Positions 26,165-33,870 of a DNA stretch of 64,000 bases are shown piece after piece. The notes beneath the pieces were generated by a model that worked only from the letters and a program-made list of their open reading frames with translations, searched no databases and was not told the DNA's origin. The stretch comes from Flavobacteriaceae bacterium UBA3356 (GTDB lineage Bacteria; Bacteroidota; Bacteroidia; Flavobacteriales; Flavobacteriaceae), in assembly GCA_002360635.1 (NCBI GenBank), contig DEQW01000006.1:292117-356116 (forward strand), written 5' to 3'. Within the stretch, counting starts at the first letter, position 1, and every line of letters starts with the position of its first letter. A program made the translations under genes and the position numbers.

Positions 26165-26929
26165 CTACTGCATTGATTCAGCTTGACCTACATAAAGATC
26201 TGCTTTTTTAGCTTCTTGAGAATTAGGATACTCTTCAGTAATTTGTTTTAAATGCTTTAAAGCAACATCTTGCTTGCCTATCTGCAACGCAGTAATTCCT
26301 GCTTTTAAAAGAAAGCGAGGTGTCGTAAGTTCGTTATTTCGCATCGTAGCCGCTTCTTCGTAATATTTAAGTGCTTCATCATTTTGCTCTAATTGTACAA
26401 AAGCATCACCAATAGCTCCTTTCGAGATAGGTGCCAACATATCATCATCACTACTAAAGTTGTCTAAATGGTCAATAGCTTCTTGATATTTTTGAGTATT
26501 CAAATATGCCATTCCTGCATAATAGTTAGCAAGGTTTCCAGCATCTGTGCTTCCGTAGTTATCGATGATATCAATAAAGCCGTACTTACCTTCACCGCCA
26601 TTAAGTGCTAAATTATAGAGAGAATCTTTGGCTTCGGCAGTAAGCGCCATCTCGTAATAAGACTGTGCTTGAAACATTTCGTTCATCGCTTCAGCTTCTT
26701 TTGGTTTTTGGATAAACTGCTCATATGCAAGGTAAGCAAGTACACAGATTGCAATTGCACCCACTATACCTAAAATGTAATTCTGGTTCTTTTCAACCCA
26801 TGCTTCTGTTCTCGAAGCTCCCTGATCTAAGGTACTAAATACCTCTGCTGTTGTGCTTTCTTCTTCTATTGCCTCTTGCTTTTCAGCTTTGGTCTTAGGT
26901 TTGTATCCGCGTTTTTTGTACGTTGCCAT
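26165..26929 (-). CDS. Membrane-anchored tetratricopeptide repeat protein
   Basis: 254 aa. A basic N-terminus (MATYKKRGYKPKTKAEKQ) and a Glu/Thr linker precede one membrane helix (about 50-70, YILGIVGAIAICVLAYLAYEQFI), so the C-terminal domain is probably periplasmic. At least three TPR units follow (NLANYYAGMAYLNTQKYQEAIDHLDNF, ISKGAIGDAFVQLEQNDEALKYYEEAA, RFLLKAGITALQIGKQDVALKHLKQITEEYPNSQEAKKA). The layout matches YfgM-like/ancillary SecYEG-translocon proteins of Bacteroidota. First gene of the unit with ribH, facing recF. Confidence 0.85.
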   Translation of the reverse strand: MATYKKRGYKPKTKAEKQEAIEEESTTAEVFSTLDQGASRTEAWVEKNQNYILGIVGAIAICVLAYLAYEQFIQKPKEAEAMNEMFQAQSYYEMALTAEAKDSLYNLALNGGEGKYGFIDIIDNYGSTDAGNLANYYAGMAYLNTQKYQEAIDHLDNFSSDDDMLAPISKGAIGDAFVQLEQNDEALKYYEEAATMRNNELTTPRFLLKAGITALQIGKQDVALKHLKQITEEYPNSQEAKKADLYVGQAESMQ

Positions 26930-26949
26930 AGTCTTGGTTTAATGATGGG

Positions 26950-26957
26950 CAAAAATA
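26950..26957 (-). promoter_or_regulatory. -7 box (TATTTTTG) of the TPR-ribH unit
   Basis: An exact TAnnTTTG match on the minus strand, 20 bases upstream of the TPR gene ATG. Confidence 0.55.
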
Positions 26958-27079
26958 AAATTTTTAATGGAATTTAAAAGGGAATTTATTTAGTATTTTA
27001 TAATATTTTGTGTTAGTTTTTTCAGAATTTTGTTGAAGAACGATCAAGTTATACAAAAATACGCAACTTGCTCATATTT

Positions 27080-28159
27080 ATGGTTTTAGAAACACTTTCC
27101 TTACTCAATTATAAAAATTTTGACGCTATCACATTTCAGATGGACCCAAAAATTAACTGTTTTACGGGTCATAATGGAGTGGGAAAGACAAATGTGCTTG
27201 ATGCAATTTATCATCTTTCCTTCGGAAAAAGCTATTTTAACCCTATTACCAGCCAAAACATAAAACACGATGCCGATTTCTTTGTAGTTGAAGGGAATTA
27301 TGAGAAAAATGACCGCCAAGAAAAAATAATCGTGAGTGCCAAGCAAGGCCAGAAGAAAATGATAAAACGCAATGGGAAGGCCTATGAAAAATTCAGTGAA
27401 CATATTGGGTTTTTACCGTTGGTTATCATTTCGCCGGCAGATCGCGACCTTATTATAGAAGGTAGCAGCACTAGGCGGAAATTTATGGACGGCGTGATTT
27501 CGCAAGGCGATTCGCAATACCTCAACACCTTATTAAAGTATAACAAAACTTTGGCGCAGCGTAATTCGCTTTTAAAATATTTTGCCGCCAACAATACGTT
27601 TAATCAAGACACACTTTCCATTTACAATGAACAACTCCACGAGTTTGGGACGCTTATCTACGGAAAACGAGCTGCTTTTTTAGAAGAGTTTACCCCTATT
27701 TTCCTAAATCGATATAAATCAATAAGCAGTGGAAACGAAACGGTAGGATTGGAATATAAGAGTCAGTTAAAAGAAAATGATCTATTAACTTTATTGAAAG
27801 AAAATATCAGCAAAGATAAAATTACACAATACACCAATTTCGGAATCCACAAAGACGACCTTGTTTTTGAAATTGATGGTCATCCCATTAAGAAATTCGG
27901 CTCGCAAGGACAGCAAAAATCGCATTTGATTGCTTTAAAGTTAGCACAATTCGATTTTATAAAAGCGCAAAGCAATGTAAATCCTATTTTATTATTGGAT
28001 GATATTTTTGATAAACTAGATGAGCAACGTGTTGAGCACATTATAAAATTGGTTGACGATGAAAATTTCGGTCAATTGTTTATTAGTGATACTCACGCAG
28101 ACCGAACTGAAGCCGTAATTAAAAAAGTGCACCAAACCTATAAGATGTTTGCGTTGTAA
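27080..28159 (+). CDS. recF: DNA replication/repair protein RecF
   Basis: 359 aa. SMC-like ATPase that helps load RecA at gaps. Walker A GHNGVGKTN at 30-38, signature near FGSQGQQKSHLIALKLAQ, Walker B ILLLDDIFDKLDEQR and the closing LFISDTHADR. Start ATG 27080 gives MVLETLSLLNYKNFD, the typical N-terminus; the longer frame starts at a TTG 12 bp upstream and was dropped. Followed by a lipoprotein gene and the DUF721 gene, the latter a common recF partner. Confidence 0.95.
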   Translation: MVLETLSLLNYKNFDAITFQMDPKINCFTGHNGVGKTNVLDAIYHLSFGKSYFNPITSQNIKHDADFFVVEGNYEKNDRQEKIIVSAKQGQKKMIKRNGKAYEKFSEHIGFLPLVIISPADRDLIIEGSSTRRKFMDGVISQGDSQYLNTLLKYNKTLAQRNSLLKYFAANNTFNQDTLSIYNEQLHEFGTLIYGKRAAFLEEFTPIFLNRYKSISSGNETVGLEYKSQLKENDLLTLLKENISKDKITQYTNFGIHKDDLVFEIDGHPIKKFGSQGQQKSHLIALKLAQFDFIKAQSNVNPILLLDDIFDKLDEQRVEHIIKLVDDENFGQLFISDTHADRTEAVIKKVHQTYKMFAL

Positions 28160-28175
28160 TTAAATTTCAGAAAAT

Positions 28176-28598
28176 ATGTTGAAAAAAAACCTATTCATAT
28201 TACTTACTGTTTTCATTGTAGCGTGTTCACAACAATCATCAGATGAACAGCTACAAAACCTTCCTGGTTATTGGGAAATTGAATCAGTAGAATTCCCTGA
28301 CGGAACTGAAAAGGAATACAATATTAGCACGACTATCGATTTTATTGAATTGAAAAACGGAGAAGGAATTCGAAAAAAAGTGAATCCACAATTAGATGGT
28401 ACTTTTAAAGTAAGCAAAGATGCCGAAACTTTTACTCCTAAAATAGAGCAAGATAGCTTGCAGCTATATTACAAAACTCCTTTCGATACTTGGAAAGAAA
28501 CTGTTTTATTAGCTAAAGACAGCACATTGCACGTGTTAAACAAGGACGGAAACATCTATAAGTATAAAAAGTTCAGTACCTTTAATTTTAGCGAATAA
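28176..28598 (+). CDS. Lipocalin-like lipoprotein of unknown function
   Basis: 140 aa. Signal peptide with lipobox (FIVACS, Cys17). The mature domain opens with LPGYWEIESVEFPDGTEKEY, the pattern of the lipocalin-like domain found in many Bacteroidota lipoproteins (G-x-W start, then alternating strands). No catalytic residues are evident. It is 16 bp after recF and 18 bp before DUF721, so it is in the same operon, although the functional link is unclear. Confidence 0.8.
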   Translation: MLKKNLFILLTVFIVACSQQSSDEQLQNLPGYWEIESVEFPDGTEKEYNISTTIDFIELKNGEGIRKKVNPQLDGTFKVSKDAETFTPKIEQDSLQLYYKTPFDTWKETVLLAKDSTLHVLNKDGNIYKYKKFSTFNFSE

Positions 28599-28616
28599 CC
28601 CACAAAAAGACCAATT

Positions 28617-28913
28617 TTGGCTAGAAGAAATAAAGAAGAAAGCACGTTAGGTGATGTAATAAAGGATTTTATAGAAGCCAATAGATTACAGAAAGGACTG
28701 GATAAAGTTTCGGTTAAAGAAGCTTGGCATGCCGTTATGGGTAGTGCTATTTCAAACTATACAACTGCTATAAAATTAGATAGAGAAGTTTTGTACGTGC
28801 AGTTAAGCTCTTCGGTATTGCGGGAAGAATTAAGTTATGGCAAAGAAAAAATATTAAAGTTGGTCAATGAAGAACTAGGGAAAGACCTCATTAAAAAAAT
28901 AATACTTCGATAA
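28617..28913 (+). CDS. DUF721 family protein with TTG start codon
   Basis: 98 aa starting at TTG 28617 (decoded MARRNKEESTLGDVIKDF). The only in-frame ATG lies within the conserved core (AWHAVMGSAI), too far in, and a stop codon at 28596 bounds the frame upstream; ATT 28614 is the only other near candidate. DUF721 (DciA-like) proteins are small, with the core W-x-x-V-x-G-x-x-I-x-x-x-T and VLYVQLSSSVLREELSYGKEKIL. DciA-type relatives load the replicative helicase, which fits the recF operon; whether this short form does so is inference. Confidence 0.85.
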   Translation: MARRNKEESTLGDVIKDFIEANRLQKGLDKVSVKEAWHAVMGSAISNYTTAIKLDREVLYVQLSSSVLREELSYGKEKILKLVNEELGKDLIKKIILR

Positions 28914-28975
28914 AAATCGCTTGATTTGAGGTCTTGCCTTTTAAAATTTATTAAATTTATCGTAGAGAGCTTATT

Positions 28976-29200
28976 ATGAAGACAATAAAATTGGAAGTCA
29001 GCAATAAAGTTTACACCAAAATACTTTGGTTGTTAAAGCAGTTTAAACCTGAAGAGGTTAGGGTTGTTCAAGAGAAAGAGTCTATAAAGAAATACCTTTC
29101 CGAAGAACTTTCTTCCATAGAAAAAGGAAGTTCCAGCTTTCTTACTGTTGAAGAATTAGATCAATTATTGGAAGAGCGAATTTCTAAACATGAAAATTAA
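28976..29200 (+). CDS. Putative type II antitoxin
   Basis: 74 aa, highly charged and mostly helical (MKTIKLEVSNKVYTKILWLLKQFKPEEVRVVQEKE), with a C-terminal amphipathic segment (FLTVEELDQLLEERIS). Identified as antitoxin from its position: its last 11 bp overlap the start of a RelE/ParE-like toxin. The N-terminal strand-helix pattern could be a ribbon-helix-helix or Phd-like DNA-binding element, but I cannot place it in a named family. Confidence 0.7.
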   Translation: MKTIKLEVSNKVYTKILWLLKQFKPEEVRVVQEKESIKKYLSEELSSIEKGSSSFLTVEELDQLLEERISKHEN

Positions 29201-29471
29201 AGTCCTCAAAAGCTTTTCATTAAAATTAGCAGATCAAGTTGAATATATTGCAGAAGATAAACCCCAAGCTGCAAGAAAATTTAAAAAGGACATCTTAAAA
29301 ACAATCAAAGAACTTGAAGCGTTACCCTATAAGCACAGAAAATCTATTTATTTTGATGATGAGAATATTAGGGATTTAGTTTTCAAAGGCTATACAATTG
29401 TTTACAGAGTTAAGCCAAAAGAAGAGTGTATTGAAGTTTTTGGGCTGCTAAAATATGAAGATAAGTTATAA
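29190..29471 (+). CDS. RelE/ParE-type toxin
   Basis: 93 aa. The fold pattern is typical of the RelE/ParE superfamily: KVLKSFSLKLADQVEYIAEDKPQAARKFKKDILKTIKELEALPYKHRKS, then IRDLVFKGYTIVYRVKPKEECIEVFGLL with the conserved Y-R-V strand. The ParE branch (gyrase poison) and the RelE branch (mRNA interferase) cannot be separated from sequence alone. It overlaps the antitoxin gene by 11 bp and is closed by a strong bidirectional terminator. Confidence 0.85.
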   Translation: MKIKVLKSFSLKLADQVEYIAEDKPQAARKFKKDILKTIKELEALPYKHRKSIYFDDENIRDLVFKGYTIVYRVKPKEECIEVFGLLKYEDKL

Positions 29472-29498
29472 AAAAAAGCCGCTTTGCAGCGGCTTTTG
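29471..29498. terminator. Bidirectional terminator between the toxin gene and ndk
   Basis: AAAGCCGC (29475-29482) pairs with GCGGCTTT (29489-29496) around TTTGCA, with an A run on the left and T on the right. It serves both converging genes. Confidence 0.88.
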
Positions 29499-29519
29499 CA
29501 ATTAAATAAAGTTACCAAT

Positions 29520-29939
29520 TTAAAAAATCTCTCTTCCCGCAAAGTGGAATTGACTTTCAATTTCAGCATTTTCATCGCTATCACTTCCGTGAACGGCGTT
29601 TTCGCCAATAGAAGCAGCATATAATTTACGGATAGTTCCTTCAGCAGCATCTTCTGGATTTGTTGCTCCAATCAACGTACGGAAATCTTCTACAGCATTT
29701 TCTTTTTCCAATACAGCAGAAACGATAGGACCACGTGTCATGTATTCAACCAATTCACCAAAGAAAGGACGTTCTTTGTGAATAGCGTAAAATTCCTCAG
29801 CATCAGCTGTAGTCATTTGTGTTAATTTCATCGCTACGATTTTAAAACCAGAAGCGGTTATTTTTTCAAGAATAGCCCCAATGTGTCCTTTTTCCACACT
29901 ATCAGGCTTTAACATTGTAAACGTTCTATCTGTTCTCAT
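29520..29939 (-). CDS. ndk: Nucleoside diphosphate kinase
   Basis: 139 aa. Transfers the gamma-phosphate between nucleoside triphosphates and diphosphates through a phospho-His. RTFTMLKPDSVEKGHIG starts the protein, and the active site is NAVHGSDSDENAEIE with His117. Length is normal for the family. Stands alone with a good promoter and a terminator shared with the toxin gene. Confidence 0.97.
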   Translation of the reverse strand: MRTDRTFTMLKPDSVEKGHIGAILEKITASGFKIVAMKLTQMTTADAEEFYAIHKERPFFGELVEYMTRGPIVSAVLEKENAVEDFRTLIGATNPEDAAEGTIRKLYAASIGENAVHGSDSDENAEIESQFHFAGREIF

Positions 29940-29957
29940 GGTGTTTTAAATTTTGTG

Positions 29958-29987
29958 CAAAAGTAGCTAAATACAACATAAAAACAA
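29958..29987 (-). promoter_or_regulatory. -33/-7 promoter of ndk
   Basis: On the minus strand TTG (29987-29985) is followed after 19 bases by TACTTTTG (29965-29958), an excellent Bacteroidota promoter 18 bases upstream of the ATG. Confidence 0.72.
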
Positions 29988-30002
29988 GTAATTTACAATA
30001 GT

Positions 30003-31040
30003 TTAATATTGCTGAATAAATTCTTCATATAAAACATTGTTTTCACCTCTTATTTGGTAGGTAACTTTCTCATTAGCAAAGTCAAAATTTAACACTCCAA
30101 AGTTTAATTGCTTGGTTCCTTCTCCTACTCTATACGGGTTGTTGTCCATAGGTGTTCCCGGCCATGTGTGTGTTAATCCACTACTTGTAAAATCGACCAA
30201 TGGATCTTCTAAACCGGGTACTTTTGTTACAGAAACTTCGGCATGATGGCGATCGCCACTAAGTATTAAAATATTTTTGGCTTTTGCATTTTTTAAAGTT
30301 TTGTACATTTTTTTTACTTCAGAAGGATGATTAGCCCATTTTTCAAATCCATGTTTGTCACTTAAAAATTGTATGCTACTTACAATCACGGTAAAATCGG
30401 CCGCGTCATCTTTCAGTTCATTTTCAAACCATTTCCATTGTTCGGCTCCTAAAATGCTTCCGCCCTCGCCTTCTTGCCAAGGTACATAGCGTTCATATTC
30501 ATTTTTAGGATTGGGGTTAACCTTTAAAGGTCCACGAAAATAGCGCGTATCTAACAAAATTACCTTTATGTTTCCAGCATCGGTTGTAAAGGTTTCCGCA
30601 TGGTAAACCCCTTCTTTTTTTCTTCTTGGATCATCTTTCGGAAGGTTTAAAAAGTCTAAAAAAACTTGTTGTGCTTCTTCTTTTTTAAACCATTCTTTCC
30701 CTGCATCATTTTTTCCGTAATCATGATCATCCCATGTTCCTATAATATCTGTATTTTTTGCTAACTCTTGATAGCCAGGATTGGTTTTTTGCTTCTCATA
30801 ATCTGAAGCCATTTTTTCCATATCATCCGTATCGGAATAGACATTATCTCCTCCCCAAATAAATAAGTCAGGCTGAGTATTTATAATAGGTTGCCAAAGA
30901 GGTTGTTCTCGATCTTGATCACTACAACTTGCAAAAACCATGGTAAAGGGTTCGTTGTTTTTTTCTGAAGAAACAACTTGCTTCGTTTCTTTACAACTTG
31001 CAAGTATTAGAAGCAATAGAACAAAAAGTGTTTTTTTCAT
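30003..31040 (-). CDS. PhoD-like alkaline phosphatase/metallophosphatase lipoprotein
   Basis: 345 aa from ATG 31040; chosen because MKKTLFVLLLLILASC is a lipoprotein signal (Cys16), while the longer frame adds 33 residues without one. The PhoD-like domain shows FASCSDQDREQPLWQPI, DLFIWGGDNVYSD, IIGTWDDHDYGKNDAGKEW and ILILSGDRHHAEVS, the metal-binding Asp/Asn/His set of this family. Such enzymes hydrolyse phosphomonoesters or phosphodiesters outside the inner membrane; whether it acts on DNA, teichoic acid-like polymers or small esters is unknown. Monocistronic. Confidence 0.88.
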   Translation of the reverse strand: MKKTLFVLLLLILASCKETKQVVSSEKNNEPFTMVFASCSDQDREQPLWQPIINTQPDLFIWGGDNVYSDTDDMEKMASDYEKQKTNPGYQELAKNTDIIGTWDDHDYGKNDAGKEWFKKEEAQQVFLDFLNLPKDDPRRKKEGVYHAETFTTDAGNIKVILLDTRYFRGPLKVNPNPKNEYERYVPWQEGEGGSILGAEQWKWFENELKDDAADFTVIVSSIQFLSDKHGFEKWANHPSEVKKMYKTLKNAKAKNILILSGDRHHAEVSVTKVPGLEDPLVDFTSSGLTHTWPGTPMDNNPYRVGEGTKQLNFGVLNFDFANEKVTYQIRGENNVLYEEFIQQY

Positions 31041-31060
31041 CGTAGAAGTTATTTGAGGTT

Positions 31061-31068
31061 CAAAAATA
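31061..31068 (-). promoter_or_regulatory. -7 box (TATTTTTG) of the PhoD-like gene
   Basis: An exact TAnnTTTG match on the minus strand, 20 bases upstream of ATG 31040. Confidence 0.55.
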
Positions 31069-31101
31069 AAGAAACTATTAAAGTTACATGTTATTAAATT
31101 G

Positions 31102-31109
31102 TATCTTCG
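31102..31109 (+). promoter_or_regulatory. Probable -7 box (TATCTTCG) of nrnA
   Basis: TATCTTCG differs from TAnnTTTG in one base and ends six bases before ATG 31116, the same spacing seen at rluF and smpB, suggesting a leaderless mRNA. Confidence 0.45.
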
Positions 31110-31115
31110 CAGGAT

Positions 31116-32138
31116 ATGAACACCGAAATTACCGAACAAGTAAAAAAACTACTTGCCTCACCACAAAAAATTGTTGTTGTTGGCCATAAAAACCCCGACG
31201 GAGATGCAATTGGTTCTTGCTTAGGTTTATCTTTTTTCTTAAACAGATTAGGCCATAAAGCAGACGTAATCATGCCCAATGATTTTCCTGATTTTCTAAA
31301 ATGGCTTCCCGGATGTGATGACATAATCATACACGATAAAGACACCGATAAAAGCATTGAAACAATAAACAACGCAAGTTTAATCTTTACCTTAGATTTT
31401 AATGCGTTAAACCGCACTGGAAACATGGGACAGTTTCTGGAAGATTGCGATGCCAAATTTATTATGATTGACCATCATCAAGAACCTGAAGACTATCCAC
31501 TTGTAACTTATAGCGATCCTTCTATGAGTTCTACAAGCGAAATGGTCTATCATTTTATAGATGCTATGGACGAGCTAGGAGCTCTTTGTTTAGAAGTTTC
31601 TACACATTTATACACCGGAATTATGACCGATACCGGTTCGTTTCGATTTCCGTCTACCACCGCAAAAACGCACCGTGTAATTGCTCATTTGATAGAAATG
31701 GGAGCCAACAACTCGAAAATACACGAGAACATTTATGATGTAAACAGCCCTGACCGTATGAAGTTATTGGGTGTAGCCTTAAAAAATTTGAACATTCTGC
31801 CAGACTACAATACGGCATACATTACACTTTCTCAAAAAGAGCTAGACAAACACAACTTTAAAAAAGGCGATACCGAAGGATTTGTAAATTATGCACTATC
31901 CATAAAAGGAGTGAAATTTGCAGTTATATTTATTGAAAACAAGCAAGATAAAATTATAAAGATGTCGTTGCGCAGTAAGGGTGATTTTTCAGTAAATACA
32001 TTAGCCCGCGAACATTATAACGGCGGTGGGCACACCAATGCAGCTGGGGGCAGAAGTACGCTTTCGTTACCAAAAACCATTAGTGAATTTATTAGTATAT
32101 TGCCTCAATATAAAAATGAACTTACAGATGCTTTATAA
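31116..32138 (+). CDS. DHH family phosphoesterase, NrnA-like oligoribonuclease/pAp phosphatase
   Basis: 340 aa. Degrades nano-RNA and 3'-phosphoadenosine 5'-phosphate. The DHH domain has GHKNPDGDAIGS (residues 23-34) and the DHH motif at about 119-121 (FIMIDHHQEPEDYP). The DHHA1 domain ends in the substrate-binding GGGHTNAAGGR. The gene overlaps gldI by 11 bp, and the order nrnA-gldI-PPIase is a conserved Flavobacteriia operon. The divergent neighbour is the PhoD-like gene. Confidence 0.92.
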   Translation: MNTEITEQVKKLLASPQKIVVVGHKNPDGDAIGSCLGLSFFLNRLGHKADVIMPNDFPDFLKWLPGCDDIIIHDKDTDKSIETINNASLIFTLDFNALNRTGNMGQFLEDCDAKFIMIDHHQEPEDYPLVTYSDPSMSSTSEMVYHFIDAMDELGALCLEVSTHLYTGIMTDTGSFRFPSTTAKTHRVIAHLIEMGANNSKIHENIYDVNSPDRMKLLGVALKNLNILPDYNTAYITLSQKELDKHNFKKGDTEGFVNYALSIKGVKFAVIFIENKQDKIIKMSLRSKGDFSVNTLAREHYNGGGHTNAAGGRSTLSLPKTISEFISILPQYKNELTDAL

Positions 32139-32682
32139 AATAGTTTCTTTTTACATTTTCTTGCTTGTTGCTTTTTCATGTAAAAGCCCAGAGGCCCGGC
32201 GGCCAGTACAGCAATCTTCCGGTACTTTTATACAAGAATCTGCACAACGCAACAAAGCATTGTATGATGAGGAGAAAGAACACATTCAAAAAATAATTGA
32301 TGCTGATACAACCAAAGATTACATTGCTTCAGATAGTGGATTTTGGTATTATTATAATACCAAAGACAGTATTGTAGAGCCTAAGCCTAAATTAGGTGAT
32401 GATGTTACATTTACCTATGATGTTAAAGAGTTATCTGGCAAAACAATTCTTTCAAAAGAAGAAACTGGTTTACAACGCTATAAAGTGGACCAGACGAATC
32501 AAGATTTGATTTCTGGAATACGTGATGGCATAAAGCTCATGCAAGAAGGCGAAACCATCACGTTTATATTTCCTTCGTATAAAGCATTTGGATATTATGG
32601 AATAGAAAGTAAATTAGGCACCAACATACCTATTAAAAGTACCGTAACCCTAAAAACAATCAAACAAAACCAAGAAAATTAA
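32128..32682 (+). CDS. gldI: Gliding motility-associated FKBP-type peptidyl-prolyl isomerase lipoprotein GldI
   Basis: 184 aa from ATG 32128; an alternative start 12 bp upstream (32116) adds MNLQ. The lipoprotein signal ends in VAFSC (Cys18), and the mature start KSPEARRPVQQSSGTFIQES matches GldI. The FKBP domain ends with ISGIRDGIKLMQEGETITFIFPSYKAFGYYG. GldI in Flavobacterium johnsoniae is needed for gliding and stabilises the T9SS in the periplasm. Here it overlaps the nrnA stop and is followed by a second PPIase 8 bp downstream. Confidence 0.88.
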   Translation: MLYKIVSFYIFLLVAFSCKSPEARRPVQQSSGTFIQESAQRNKALYDEEKEHIQKIIDADTTKDYIASDSGFWYYYNTKDSIVEPKPKLGDDVTFTYDVKELSGKTILSKEETGLQRYKVDQTNQDLISGIRDGIKLMQEGETITFIFPSYKAFGYYGIESKLGTNIPIKSTVTLKTIKQNQEN

Positions 32683-32690
32683 AAGTACCC

Positions 32691-33797
32691 ATGAAAAAAT
32701 TCACGTTATTATTTTTATTAATATCCTTAGCTTTTGTAGCATGTAAAAGCAAGTATCCTGATTTAAAAGACGGTGTGTATGCAGAGTTTGTAACCAATAA
32801 AGGAACCTTTGTTGCAAAGTTATACAACGAGCAAACGCCATTAACCGTAGCCAATTTTGTTTCTTTGGCAGAGGGCACCAATGGAATGGTAGACTCTATT
32901 TATAAAGGAAAAAAGTTTTATAACGGATTAACATTTCACCGTGTAATCAAAGATTTTATGATTCAAGGTGGAGACCCAGAAGGTACCGGCCAGGGAAATC
33001 CTGGTTACCGCTTTCCTGACGAAATTGTAGATTCATTAAAACACGACAAGAAAGGGATTCTATCTATGGCCAATTCGGGTCCAGCAACTAATGGAAGTCA
33101 GTTTTTCATTACGTTAAAACCAACCCCTTGGTTAGATGGTCGTCATACTGTTTTTGGTGAAATAGTAGAAGGGCAGGCAGTAGTAGACTCCATTGGTAAT
33201 GTTGAAACTACAAAACCCGGAGACAAACCTAAAGACTCTATCTTTATGAAAGAGGTAAATATCATTAACAAAGGTAATGCGAAGGTATCTCACTTTACGG
33301 AGCAAATGGAAGAAATTGAACGTAAAAAGAAAGAAAAAGAAGAGCGTATTGCCAAAGTTGCAAAAAAGAAAGCCTTAGAGTTTGACGAACTTCGTGAGAA
33401 AGCTGAAGAATTACCTTCAGGAATTAAAATTTATTACAATAAAAAAGGAGAAGGGGAAAAACCAAAAGAAGGCAGTAAAATATTAATGAACTATGCCGGC
33501 TATTTTGATGATGGGCGTTTATTTGATTCTAACATTCTAGAGGTTTCAGAACAGTATGAAAATGTCGATGAAGCGCGAAAAGCTGCTCAACAATATAAAC
33601 CAGTTGAAGCACAATACAGCACCGAAGCTAGATTAGTTCCCGGTTTTAGAGAGGGCTTGCTAGAATTAAGTGTAGGTGATAAAGCGACAGTATTTATCCC
33701 ATCACACTTAGGGTATGGTCAACGAGGTTACCCACCGTTAATTCCTGGTAACGCTGATTTAATTTTCGAACTGGAATTAGTAGATGTTGTAGAATAA
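32691..33797 (+). CDS. Cyclophilin-FKBP fusion peptidyl-prolyl isomerase lipoprotein
   Basis: 368 aa. Signal with lipobox FVACKS (Cys18). A cyclophilin domain spans about 25-195 (FVTNKGTFVAKLYNEQTPLTVANFVSLAEG, FYNGLTFHRVIKDFMIQGGDPEGTGQG, SMANSGPATNGSQFFITL, WLDGRHTVFGEI). A charged helical linker (about 203-240, EQMEEIERKKKEKEERIAKVAKKK) leads to an FKBP domain (about 245-368, SKILMNYAGYFDDGRLFDSN, VPGFREGLLELSVGDKATVFIPSHLGYG). Two unrelated isomerase folds in one anchored chain suggest a periplasmic folding factor for outer-membrane or T9SS cargo. Third gene of the gldI operon. Confidence 0.9.
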   Translation: MKKFTLLFLLISLAFVACKSKYPDLKDGVYAEFVTNKGTFVAKLYNEQTPLTVANFVSLAEGTNGMVDSIYKGKKFYNGLTFHRVIKDFMIQGGDPEGTGQGNPGYRFPDEIVDSLKHDKKGILSMANSGPATNGSQFFITLKPTPWLDGRHTVFGEIVEGQAVVDSIGNVETTKPGDKPKDSIFMKEVNIINKGNAKVSHFTEQMEEIERKKKEKEERIAKVAKKKALEFDELREKAEELPSGIKIYYNKKGEGEKPKEGSKILMNYAGYFDDGRLFDSNILEVSEQYENVDEARKAAQQYKPVEAQYSTEARLVPGFREGLLELSVGDKATVFIPSHLGYGQRGYPPLIPGNADLIFELELVDVVE

Positions 33798-33817
33798 ACA
33801 ACAATTTATAACACACA

Positions 33818-33853
33818 AAAAAAGCCTCTTGATGTATTTCAAGAGGCTTTTTT
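33818..33853. terminator. Bidirectional terminator between the PPIase gene and pepD
   Basis: AAAGCCTCTT (33821-33830) pairs with AAGAGGCTTT (33841-33850) across a 10-base loop, with A-rich left and T-rich right flanks. Confidence 0.9.
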
Positions 33854-33870
33854 TATAGTAAAAAGACGTT

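Noticed and set aside
29402..29671. 89-codon frame overlapping ndk and the toxin gene
   Set aside because: Spans the terminator and the active-site region of ndk in another frame; shadow of ndk.
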